The notes under the pieces were generated by a model. It was given only the letters and a program-made list of their open reading frames with translations. It was not told the origin of the DNA and ran no database searches. From Verrucomicrobiota bacterium (lineage in GTDB: Bacteria; Verrucomicrobiota; Verrucomicrobiia; Limisphaerales; J093): 38,738 bases of DNA. Where the stretch lies: the NCBI GenBank assembly GCA_016871715.1, contig VHCO01000046.1, forward strand, positions 1 to 38,738. Reading direction: 5' to 3'. The position numbers and the translations under genes are program-made. Positions 27,198-35,091 of this stretch are shown here, one piece after another (position 1 is the stretch's first letter; each line of letters begins with the position of its first letter).

Positions 27198-27986
27198 ATG
27201 AAGACCTTGATGAGAAGCGAGAGGATCGCCGGCCGGGTTTGTCCCGGTGCCCATGGGGCGTTCACCCTGATCGAACTGCTCGTCGTGATCGCCATCATTG
27301 CGATCTTGGCCGGCCTCTTACTGCCGGCCTTGGCGAACGCCAAGGACCAGGCCCAACGCACCACCTGCGTCAACAACAGCAAACAGCTCGGCCTCGCCAC
27401 CCACCTCTACGCCGAGGACAACCGCGACCGGATGGCTTACCCCAATTGGAACCCGCCCTGGGCCCGCGGCTGGCTCTACGACGGCAGTCGCGGCTCGGTT
27501 CCCAACCTCCACGCCGCACCCTACTCGACCAACGCCATCCTCGCCTACGAAGGCGGCCAGCTCTGGTCCTTCATGGGCGCCGTCCGCAGTTACCGTTGCC
27601 CCATCGATCGCACCAACACCGCCACCTTCCGCGCCCGACCCAACAAACTCTCGACTTACGTCCAAAACGGCGCCGTCTGCGGGTTTGGCTCCCTCACCCC
27701 CGCCGGGACCTCCTATAAACTCGCCGATTTCCGACCCGACGCCTTTTTCATGTGGGAACCGGACGACACCAACCCCATTCTTGGCTACGGCTACAACGAC
27801 GGCTCCAGCTATCCTGACCCGGCCATCGACGGCGGCTTAGGCAGGCGACACGGCAAGAAAGGCGGCGTGGTGTTGGCCGTCGATGGCCACGTCGAGATCA
27901 TCAAGTACGAGGCCTGGCGGCGGGAGGCGCAGTTGCCTACCAAGAACCGGATGTACTGCAACCCCGGCACGGCCAACGGGCGGTAG
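27198..27986 (+). CDS. Prepilin-type N-terminal methylation domain protein (DUF1559-like)
   Basis: A 262-residue type II secretion/type IV pilin-like protein. The N-terminal [20 protein letters not shown] is the classic prepilin helix, and the glutamate at +5 after cleavage is present. The residue before the cleavage Phe is Ala (HGA-FTLIE) instead of the usual Gly, which could slow processing. [21 protein letters not shown] and the late [13 protein letters not shown] are typical of the very large pseudopilin-like families of Planctomycetes and Verrucomicrobia. It stands alone, 21 bases from the end of the convergent SecA-like gene. The ATG at 27198 is chosen over an upstream TTG at 27108, whose extra residues look like noise. 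Confidence 0.85.
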   Translation: MKTLMRSERIAGRVCPGAHGAFTLIELLVVIAIIAILAGLLLPALANAKDQAQRTTCVNNSKQLGLATHLYAEDNRDRMAYPNWNPPWARGWLYDGSRGSVPNLHAAPYSTNAILAYEGGQLWSFMGAVRSYRCPIDRTNTATFRARPNKLSTYVQNGAVCGFGSLTPAGTSYKLADFRPDAFFMWEPDDTNPILGYGYNDGSSYPDPAIDGGLGRRHGKKGGVVLAVDGHVEIIKYEAWRREAQLPTKNRMYCNPGTANGR

Positions 27987-27999
27987 CTCCGGGCAACTC

Positions 28000-28017
28000 C
28001 GGGCTGTTAACCCGTTT
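28000..28017 (+). terminator. Weak hairpin between convergent genes
   Basis: CGGG (28000-28003) and CCCG (28011-28014) pair around a seven-base loop, followed by TTT. It overlaps the last codons of the SecA-like gene on the other strand. Four pairs are too few for confidence. Confidence 0.2.
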
Positions 28018-29995
28018 CCGATCCGGCAAAGGAGAGCGATTCCTCGATCCAATCGTCGGTGCGCAGCACGCTGCGCCGCAGCTTGTAGGCTTGGCGTTGG
28101 GCGTTGCGCTGGGCCAAGGCTAAGGCCGCCTCCGCCGCTGCCTGCGCCCCGGGCGCGCCGGCCTTCACCCAGCGCCGCACTTGGCCATGCACCAACCGCG
28201 GCAGGAACCGGCGAAGGAGCTCGTCCTGGACACTGACCAGCGCCTGCGCGCTGCCAGGATCACCCTGGCGCGCGCAGCGGCCGAAGAGCTGGCGGTCGAC
28301 TCGGCCCGACTCGTGCCGCTCGGTCGCGATGACATGGAGGCCGCCTCGGGCCGCGACGCCGACGCCGAGTTTGATGTCCGTGCCGCGCCCGGCCATGTTT
28401 GTCGCGATGGTGATCCGGCCCGGTTCGCCCGCCACCGCCACAATCAGGGCCTCCTCGGCGTGACGGACGGCATTGAGGAGTTTGTAGGGCAGGCCCGCCT
28501 CGGTCAGTTGCTGCGCCAGCGTCTCGCTGGCCATCACGCTGCGCGTCCCCACCAGCACCGGCCGGCCCTCCGCGTGCATCCGCCCAATCTCGGCCACCAC
28601 CGCCTCCCACTTCGCCTCCTCACTCGGGTAGACCCGATCGGGGTACTGCACCCGAACGCAGGGGCGGTGGGTGGGGAGCGTGACCACGGGCAGCCGGTAG
28701 ATTTGCCAAAGCTCAGCCGCCGCCTCGCGGGCGGTGCCGGTCATGCCGGCGAGCCGATGGTAGAAACGGAAGTAGCGCTGGAAACTGATGCGGGCAACCG
28801 TCTCCGTCGGGTCGCTGATCGGCAGGCCTTCCTTGGCCTCGACCGCTTGATGCATGCCCTGACGCCAGGTGCGCTGCGGCATCTGCCGGCCCGTGAACTC
28901 GTCCACGATCACCACCTTGCTGTCGGCCACAATGTACTGCTTGCCCGGTTGGTAAAACTCCCGTGCCACCAGGGCCTGCTTCACTAACTCCATCCGCCGG
29001 CTCGGTCCGCGCCACAGCCCCGGCAACGGCGCGCACAGTTCCGCCAGCTTCGCCCGACCCACCGGCGTCAGCTCGACCTCACGATAGCGGTGGTTCACCC
29101 AGTAATCGGTTTCCGGCCGGAGCGGTTGCGTGAGTTCGTGCGCCAACCGGGCCACCTCCCGCAGGGCGTCGTTGGCGCGGAACGTCGAGATGATGAGCGG
29201 CGTGACGGCCTCGTCGATCAACACGCTGTCGGCCTCGTCCACGATCGCCGAGTGCAACCCGCGCATGACCAGACCGTCCGCACCTTCGGCCGCCGGCCGC
29301 AGCAAGTGCCGGACTAACCGGCGGGTCGGCTGGCGCAACGGCCCAACCCGCAGGCCATCGCGCAGGAAATCCGCCGTCACTTCTTTGCTCGTAGCGTAGG
29401 TCAGGTCGCAAACGTAGGCCTTGCGCCGTTCGTCGGGCGGCATCATGCCGGTCACAAAACCCACGCGCACGCCGCAGAAATGGTAGAGCGGCTTCAGCCA
29501 CTCCGCGTCTCGTTGCACCAAATAATCGTTGACGGTGATGATGTGGCAGGGCCGACGCGTCCAGGCCCAAAGCACACCCGCCAAACCCGCGGTGAGGGTC
29601 TTGCCTTCGCCTGTGGCCATCTCCGCCAGATACCCCCGGTGCAGCGCCAACGCACCCATGAGCTGCACCACGAACGGCCGCAGCCCAACCTCGCGATCGG
29701 CCGCCTCCCGTACCGCCGCCAGCGCCGGCACCAACTGATCCGCCGAGGCGCGACCGCCCCGGCGGAAGTGCGCCCGGCACTCGAGCAACCGTTCCTGGAG
29801 ATGGTGATTCGACAGGTCTTGGTACTCGCGAGCGAGGGCGTCCACCTGCTCAGCTTGGCGCCGCAACCCAGCCAGCACTCCTGCCCGGCGCCGATACGCC
29901 CCACCCACCCCGTGCAGCGCCGCATCCAGTCCTTTAAGCAACCGTTCCGGCTGATGGAAGGCCGTGCGACGGTAATCTTGAGTGGGAGTGTTCAT
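28007..29995 (-). CDS. SecA-like translocation ATPase, shortened paralogue
   Basis: A 662-residue SecA relative. The nucleotide-binding domain has MATGEGKTLT (Walker A, about 126-135) and IVDEADSVLIDEAVTPLIIS (about 251-270; most SecA have DEVD where this has DEAD). The second motor domain has TIATNMAGRGTDIKLG, ATERHESGRVDRQLFGR and ARQGDPG. Preprotein-binding region landmarks such as IVDEFTGRQMPQRTW are kept. The protein stops soon after the second motor domain, so the helical wing/scaffold is short and the C-terminal linker with its zinc site is missing (housekeeping SecA is about 850-950 residues). It is the last gene of the tolC-hlyD cluster and the cluster's only obvious energy source. 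Start at 29995 is likely; the frame is open to 30073, overlapping the M50 gene. Confidence 0.9.
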   Translation of the reverse strand: MNTPTQDYRRTAFHQPERLLKGLDAALHGVGGAYRRRAGVLAGLRRQAEQVDALAREYQDLSNHHLQERLLECRAHFRRGGRASADQLVPALAAVREAADREVGLRPFVVQLMGALALHRGYLAEMATGEGKTLTAGLAGVLWAWTRRPCHIITVNDYLVQRDAEWLKPLYHFCGVRVGFVTGMMPPDERRKAYVCDLTYATSKEVTADFLRDGLRVGPLRQPTRRLVRHLLRPAAEGADGLVMRGLHSAIVDEADSVLIDEAVTPLIISTFRANDALREVARLAHELTQPLRPETDYWVNHRYREVELTPVGRAKLAELCAPLPGLWRGPSRRMELVKQALVAREFYQPGKQYIVADSKVVIVDEFTGRQMPQRTWRQGMHQAVEAKEGLPISDPTETVARISFQRYFRFYHRLAGMTGTAREAAAELWQIYRLPVVTLPTHRPCVRVQYPDRVYPSEEAKWEAVVAEIGRMHAEGRPVLVGTRSVMASETLAQQLTEAGLPYKLLNAVRHAEEALIVAVAGEPGRITIATNMAGRGTDIKLGVGVAARGGLHVIATERHESGRVDRQLFGRCARQGDPGSAQALVSVQDELLRRFLPRLVHGQVRRWVKAGAPGAQAAAEAALALAQRNAQRQAYKLRRSVLRTDDWIEESLSFAGSETG

Positions 29996-30024
29996 CGGCC
30001 CGCGGCCGCCGCCAAAGGCCAGCG

Positions 30025-32184
30025 CTAGAGCTGGTACCGCCGTTGCAGGAGCTGGCGGAGACTGCGGATCCACCGCGGCAACAAGGCCTCGTCCGGCAAG
30101 TCGAACCGAATCTTGCCACTGCGGCCGTGGAACAACGCCGCGCCCTCAGCGCCTGACCCCATCTCCGCCCGCACCTCGAAAAACGGCTCAGCCGCCTGCC
30201 GCCCCTCGGGATCGTCCGGTTTCACCGCCACCGACCCGCCCGCGAGCCAACCCAAAGCGGCCGACGGCAAACGACTCTGTTCGCCCGGGATGACCTGAAA
30301 ACTGCGTACCGACAATCGCTGACCGGCTTGGCCAAACAAGCGCACCTCGGCGCGGCTCAGCGCGACCGCGAACAGCCGGTCGCCTTCCTCCTGCCGGACG
30401 ATGGCATGGAACTGGAACCCGGCCGGGTCGACCAACAACCCCAACTCGCTGCCCTGCGGCAGCCAGCGCCCGGTGTAATCCTCGACCTGCGGCGCCACCC
30501 ACACGCCCGCTTGCGCCGCCCGAACGGTAAGGGCCGCCCGATCCGACTCGAGTTGCTCCACCCGTTTGGTGGCCGCCTCGAGCAGCCGGTTCAACGGCTT
30601 GAGATTCGGAATCGCCTCCTGCAACGCCTGCCGCAACCGCGCCTGGACCTCGGCACGACCCGCCTGCGCCCCGGCAAGTTGCAGCTCGAGTTCCGGATTC
30701 GCCAACTGCACCAACGGTTGGCCCGCGACCACCTCGCTCCCCGGTCGGGTCAGCAGGCTCCCAACGTACCCGGCGGTCTCGCTGTGGACCTCGACCCATT
30801 GCCGGCTGCGCAAGATGCCGGGGGCGCGGAAGTGGTGAGGCAGCGGCACAAATTGTAGAAAGCCGATCGCCAACGCCGCCAAGCCGGTCGTCACCGCCAC
30901 GGCTCGGGGCCGGTGGCGATCCAACTTCGGACTGCTCGCCAGGTAGACCATCAAACGCCCCAGCGGCACCGCCACCCACGCCACGGCGCAGACGGCCGCC
31001 ATGAGGATCCCCAACAACAAGAAGCGGTCCGCCACCAACAACAAAATGCCCCCGAAAACAATCACCCGGTAGATCCCACTCGCGATGCCGAACACCGTCA
31101 GCCACACCGCTTCCCGCCGCGTGTGCGCCGGGTTCTCCGCCTTCTTCAACCCGAACAAGTAACGCTCCGACCAGTACCGCAACTGCCGATTCGCGCGCTG
31201 GCTCAGGTTGGGGATCTCGAGCAGGTCGGATAAGACGTAGTAACCGTCGAACCGGAGCAAGGGGTTGAGGTTGAAAACCAGGCTGCTGACGGAAGCGACC
31301 AACATCATGTTGTAGGCGATGCTGTGCACCGCGCCCTGGCCGGTCTTAACCCATACCAGCGTCGCCAGCGCCGCCACAAACACCTCGACGATCACCCCCG
31401 CCAACCCCACCAACACCCGCTTCCATCGCTCCCGAAATCCCCAGGCCGCTGTAGCGTCCATGTAGGGCACCGGCGTGAAGATCATCAACAAAATGCCCAT
31501 CGTGTGCACCTCGCCCCCGAACCGCCGGCAAAAATAAGCGTGCCCGAACTCGTGCAGCGCCTTCAACACCACGAAACCTAGATACAAAAACAACAAATTG
31601 TCCGGAGCCAACACCCCCTCCGCCTGGTTGCGCAGAGCCGGGAAGTTGTCGGCGACCACTTTGAGCGCCACCCCCACCACCGCCAACCACAGTATCGCCC
31701 CAAAAACGCCGATCAACGGCCGCACCGCCGGCAACGTGCGGACCAGGAACGAATCCGGGTCCAACAGCGGAATGCGCAGAAACATGATGTTCAGCAGCCG
31801 CGCCCGCAGCTCACGCTGCTGCCGCTTTTGGTGCCGCTGAAACAACTGGGCCGTGTCGGTCGCCAGCGTGTACTGCAGCAGGTTGGCATGGTAGAGCTGC
31901 GCCAGAAGCTGAATCGCCGCCTCCTGCCCCGGCGCCTCGTCCGGAAACCGCTCGAGGCACTCGCGCCACACCTCCTCGACCGTGCGCTCCGGCCGCAGCC
32001 GAGCCACAAACTCATACGCCGCCGGTCGCAATCGGAAGAACTGGTTGCTGAGGGGATCCTGCAAGACCAACCAACGCTCGCCGCGGTACCACTGGCGCTG
32101 GACCTTGACCGAGGGTCGCAGACTCAACCGCTGGTTGGCCACGCGATACCACGACTCGCTGAACGTGAGGGGGGCGTCGGCCAT
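30025..32184 (-). CDS. PqqD-like / M50 site-2 metallopeptidase / HlyD-type adaptor fusion
   Basis: A 719-residue membrane protein with three parts. Residues about 30-105 resemble PqqD-like peptide-binding domains (RWLVLQDPLSNQFFRL and AAIQLLAQLYHANLL). About 150-440 is a polytopic M50 region with the zinc motif HEFGH (211-215) and the third ligand Asp313 in NLNPLLRFDGYYVLSD. After a further membrane helix near 455, residues about 470-680 form a barrel-sandwich and coiled-coil adaptor of the HlyD/membrane fusion type (WVEVHSETAGYVGSLLTRPGSEV). Related M50-HlyD hybrids occur in several phyla, but their substrates are mostly unknown. The gene precedes the SecA-like gene by 29 bases and follows the GAF-HlyD gene after 159 bases. 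Confidence 0.87.
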   Translation of the reverse strand: MADAPLTFSESWYRVANQRLSLRPSVKVQRQWYRGERWLVLQDPLSNQFFRLRPAAYEFVARLRPERTVEEVWRECLERFPDEAPGQEAAIQLLAQLYHANLLQYTLATDTAQLFQRHQKRQQRELRARLLNIMFLRIPLLDPDSFLVRTLPAVRPLIGVFGAILWLAVVGVALKVVADNFPALRNQAEGVLAPDNLLFLYLGFVVLKALHEFGHAYFCRRFGGEVHTMGILLMIFTPVPYMDATAAWGFRERWKRVLVGLAGVIVEVFVAALATLVWVKTGQGAVHSIAYNMMLVASVSSLVFNLNPLLRFDGYYVLSDLLEIPNLSQRANRQLRYWSERYLFGLKKAENPAHTRREAVWLTVFGIASGIYRVIVFGGILLLVADRFLLLGILMAAVCAVAWVAVPLGRLMVYLASSPKLDRHRPRAVAVTTGLAALAIGFLQFVPLPHHFRAPGILRSRQWVEVHSETAGYVGSLLTRPGSEVVAGQPLVQLANPELELQLAGAQAGRAEVQARLRQALQEAIPNLKPLNRLLEAATKRVEQLESDRAALTVRAAQAGVWVAPQVEDYTGRWLPQGSELGLLVDPAGFQFHAIVRQEEGDRLFAVALSRAEVRLFGQAGQRLSVRSFQVIPGEQSRLPSAALGWLAGGSVAVKPDDPEGRQAAEPFFEVRAEMGSGAEGAALFHGRSGKIRFDLPDEALLPRWIRSLRQLLQRRYQL

Positions 32185-32330
32185 GACCGGACTAGAAAAA
32201 CGCCGCTACCGTCCGCAAACCCCATACCCATACCCCTCCCCGAGGGCCAGGTCCCGCCCCTACCGCCGCACCCGCCAAAGCCGGCGTCAAAGCTGCCCGG
32301 CCGCGGCCCAGGAACCTCCCAGCGTGGCAT
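32124..32330 (-). CDS. Candidate small Gly-rich ORF between adaptor genes
   Basis: A 68-codon frame starting 13 bases after the stop of the GAF-HlyD gene and ending inside the first 61 bases of the M50 gene. The translation is Gly-rich in its first half (FDAGFGGCGGRGGTWPSG) with one Cys. No Shine-Dalgarno sequence is visible. It fills an unusually long gap in an otherwise compact cluster and could be a small substrate or leader peptide, but GC-rich noise gives similar frames, so I rate it low. Confidence 0.2.
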   Translation of the reverse strand: MPRWEVPGPRPGSFDAGFGGCGGRGGTWPSGRGMGMGFADGSGVFLVRSWPTPPSRSASRGIAWPTSG

Positions 32331-32343
32331 GGGGGATGCATCG

Positions 32344-34212
32344 TCACCACCAAAGTAGCAGCCGCAAGAAGTCCACCGTGCGATGGGTCAAGATCCAGAA
32401 TAAGGTGCGCCGCTCGACATCGATCTTGCAGACGCCGCTCATCCCCGGCCGCCACCAGGGCTCTGCCCCTGCCACGAACTCGCATCGCACGACGAACACA
32501 TTCTCCTTCTCCTTCGGCAGCGCCGCCGGCTCGAGCCGCACCACCTTGACCGGGAACTTCAACTTGGGTTGCGACACAAACGCGATCTCACCCGACTCCC
32601 GCCCCACCAGCTCATGAACGTCCCGCTCGTTGACGGTCGCCTCGACATAGAGGCGGTCGAACCGGGCCAGCTTGAACAACACATCCCCTTGCTTCACCGG
32701 CGCGCCGATGCGTTGGCGCAAATCGCCCTCGATCACCACGCTGGCAAACGGTGACTTGACCTCCGCCTGGCTCAGCCGGTACCGAGCCAACTCGAGCCGC
32801 GCCTTCGCCTGATCCGCCTGCGCCTCCGCAATCCGCATCTCGGCCAAGGCCTCTTGCGCGCGGGCCTTCTCCGCCTCGCGCAGGAAACGGGTCTGATCCG
32901 CGATTGCCGCCGCCTCCTCCAGCTCGAGTTGATCGGTGTCGAGACGCAAGAGCTCGCCTCCGGCAGGCAATTCATCCCCAGGCCGCACCGCCACGGCCTG
33001 AATATAGCCGTCGAAAGGCGCAGGCAGATAGGAGACCTCATCGCTCCGCAGCACGTGATTGCCCTCGATGCGATACGGGTACACCGGCAAGAACAGCGCC
33101 ACCAACGCCGCCGTGCCGACCAAGCCGAACACCTTCGCCCAGGTATGCTGCGGCCCCACCAGCTTGGCGCATTTCTCCCGCCCCGTCTCCCACCACCGCG
33201 CCCCGAACCAGCGATCCAACCGCCGCAGATCCGCTAAGCGGCGCACCGCCTGGTCGCAAGCCAACCGGAGTTGCTGCACCTCGGTCGGCGCGAAAGGGCG
33301 GGCCTGCCGCTCGCAGGTCAACCCCGCCACCGGCTGGTCCGCCAGCCGTAACGGCAACGAAACCAAATGCGCCACCCCTTGCTCCCGCGCGAACTTCTCG
33401 TGGTCGCGCGCCACCGCCGTCGAGCCGGTCGGCTGCGGCCAGAGGATTTCGTCGTCTTGATCCAGGGCCTCCTCCATCAGCACTTCGAGCGCGTGCACGG
33501 CGGCCATCTGCTTGTTGAACCGCTCGGTGCGACTGATCGCGCGCAACCGCACAAAGCCGCGCCCTAGCCAGCCCAGACTGACGCGCTCGCATTGGAACCG
33601 ATCGGCCAACCCGTTGCAGAAGGCCAGCGCCGCCGCCCGAAACCGCGTCTCCGCGTTCACCATCACCATCACGTCCAACACCGACGCGAACTTCTCGACG
33701 TCCGCCTTGGCTTGCAGGGCGGCCTGCTGCGTCTGGTAGGCCTGCGGCACGTCCGCCGCCAGTTGCAGCCGCACCAGCGCCTCGCGCGCCTCCGCTTCCG
33801 CCACCTCGCCCAGCAGGAACACCGCCAAGCACTGCTCCTGCGTTCCGGTCAGGGGCAGGCTCACCCCTAGGGCGAAGGGTTGCGGCGCCGCGCCCAACGA
33901 CCCCTCCAAGCTCTGGCAAGCGTGCCCCTGCTGCGCGCATGCCTGCGCCAAGTCCGGCAGACACCGGCTGAATGCCAGCACCGAGCGGTCGGCCTGGCCA
34001 TCCTCCGTCCACTCCCCCAGTTTCCGCAACCGGTCCGGCGCCGTCGGATCGCGCAACACCAACACGCCGCGCCGCCCTTGCACCAGCCGCGCCAACGCCG
34101 TAATCAGAGCCGGCCAAAACTCGCTGGGCGCACCGCCGAATCGGCGCAGGCGCAGCAACTCCGCCAGCGCCTGGTCGAGCGCGTCCGGGGCGATCGTCGA
34201 GCGGGTCAGCAT
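32344..34212 (-). CDS. GAF-domain HlyD-type adaptor protein
   Basis: A 622-residue protein. The first 340 residues are soluble and contain two GAF-like regions (about 30-150 and 190-320; RFRAAALAFCNGLADRFQCERV opens the second, cut here to its core). One transmembrane helix at about 361-378 leads to a periplasmic HlyD-type adaptor: a barrel-sandwich half near PAPFDGYIQAVAVRPGDELP, an alpha-hairpin, a second half with EGDLRQRIGAPVKQGDVLFK and a beta-barrel. It ends near a hydrophobic segment (FWILTHRTVDFLRLLLWW). The GAF part would lie in the cytoplasm and could sense a small ligand and pass the signal to the exporter. It starts eight bases after the stop of the preceding hlyD gene. The ATG at 34212 is preferred; the frame is open to 34272. 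Confidence 0.82.
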   Translation of the reverse strand: MLTRSTIAPDALDQALAELLRLRRFGGAPSEFWPALITALARLVQGRRGVLVLRDPTAPDRLRKLGEWTEDGQADRSVLAFSRCLPDLAQACAQQGHACQSLEGSLGAAPQPFALGVSLPLTGTQEQCLAVFLLGEVAEAEAREALVRLQLAADVPQAYQTQQAALQAKADVEKFASVLDVMVMVNAETRFRAAALAFCNGLADRFQCERVSLGWLGRGFVRLRAISRTERFNKQMAAVHALEVLMEEALDQDDEILWPQPTGSTAVARDHEKFAREQGVAHLVSLPLRLADQPVAGLTCERQARPFAPTEVQQLRLACDQAVRRLADLRRLDRWFGARWWETGREKCAKLVGPQHTWAKVFGLVGTAALVALFLPVYPYRIEGNHVLRSDEVSYLPAPFDGYIQAVAVRPGDELPAGGELLRLDTDQLELEEAAAIADQTRFLREAEKARAQEALAEMRIAEAQADQAKARLELARYRLSQAEVKSPFASVVIEGDLRQRIGAPVKQGDVLFKLARFDRLYVEATVNERDVHELVGRESGEIAFVSQPKLKFPVKVVRLEPAALPKEKENVFVVRCEFVAGAEPWWRPGMSGVCKIDVERRTLFWILTHRTVDFLRLLLWW

Positions 34213-34219
34213 GGCCAGG

Positions 34220-35044
34220 TTACTCGATCCGCAGGCGGCCCGCGACCCCGGGCCGGAGAGCGCCCTGGGCATTGTTGAAGATGGCCTTGACCGTCAACAG
34301 GCCGCTAGCCGGGTCGACCACGGGCGAGATGTAGCTGACCTGGCCCTCGATAGCGACCGTCTGGGGGCCGCTCTCGATCTCGAGCGGCACGCGCTTGCCC
34401 AAGCTCAGCGTGTGGCTCGCCCGCGCCTCGACGTTGGCCACAAAATAACAACGTCGAGTATCCACAATGCGCACCACCGGCGCGCGTTGCTCGTCGCACG
34501 CCTCGCCCACGTCCTTGTAATACTCCGCGATGTAACCGTCGACGGGCGACATCAGCAGCCGGCGGCGCAGTTGTTCCTCGGCGAACTGATGGTCCACCAC
34601 CGCGATGTTGTAGCTCGCTTGCAGCTTGTCGATGTCCTCCTGAATCACCGAAAGGGCGTTGCGCTCCGCCAACGCTTGCAGCCGGCCCAACTCGGTCTTC
34701 GCCAAGTCCCGCGCCAGCCGCTTCCGTTCCACCTCGAGTTCCTCGAGCCGTTTCTCGAGTCCGGCAACCACTTGGCCTCGCTGGACCGCCGCCCCTTCCT
34801 CGAAGGGACGCGTGCCCAGGATCCCCACTACCGAAAACGCCATCGTGATGTCCGTGATCGGTTCCGTGATCCCGCTCACCCAAACCCCCTCGGATCGCAC
34901 CCGCCAACCGCCGGCCAGCAGAGCCGCCGTCAGGCCGGCCACCAACCAGCCCCGCCCGCCCGCCCAGCCCATCCGCGCGCGTTCGGGCCGGCCTGGCGTC
35001 TCGAGCGTCAGCGTCGGTTCCATCGTGGCAGAGGCGGTTTTCAT
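34220..35044 (-). CDS. HlyD-type periplasmic adaptor subunit
   Basis: A 274-residue membrane fusion protein. A short cytosolic head and one helix (about 32-46) are followed by a lipoyl-like half-domain (VVGILGTRPFEEGAAVQRGQ) and a coiled-coil hairpin (EKRLEELEVERKRLARDL). The second half-domain (RRRLLMSPVDGYIAEYYKDV) and a beta-barrel ending in RPGVAGRLRIE complete it. Such adaptors bridge an inner-membrane transporter and a TolC channel. The ATG at 35044 is chosen because the coding pattern begins there; the same frame stays open far upstream but there overlaps tolC as a shadow. It lies 47 bases after the tolC stop and is the second gene of the export cluster. Confidence 0.87.
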   Translation of the reverse strand: MKTASATMEPTLTLETPGRPERARMGWAGGRGWLVAGLTAALLAGGWRVRSEGVWVSGITEPITDITMAFSVVGILGTRPFEEGAAVQRGQVVAGLEKRLEELEVERKRLARDLAKTELGRLQALAERNALSVIQEDIDKLQASYNIAVVDHQFAEEQLRRRLLMSPVDGYIAEYYKDVGEACDEQRAPVVRIVDTRRCYFVANVEARASHTLSLGKRVPLEIESGPQTVAIEGQVSYISPVVDPASGLLTVKAIFNNAQGALRPGVAGRLRIE

Positions 35045-35091
35045 CGAGAGGGGAGTGCCGGGCGCATGCGAGATGTCCGAGAGCGCTGCGT

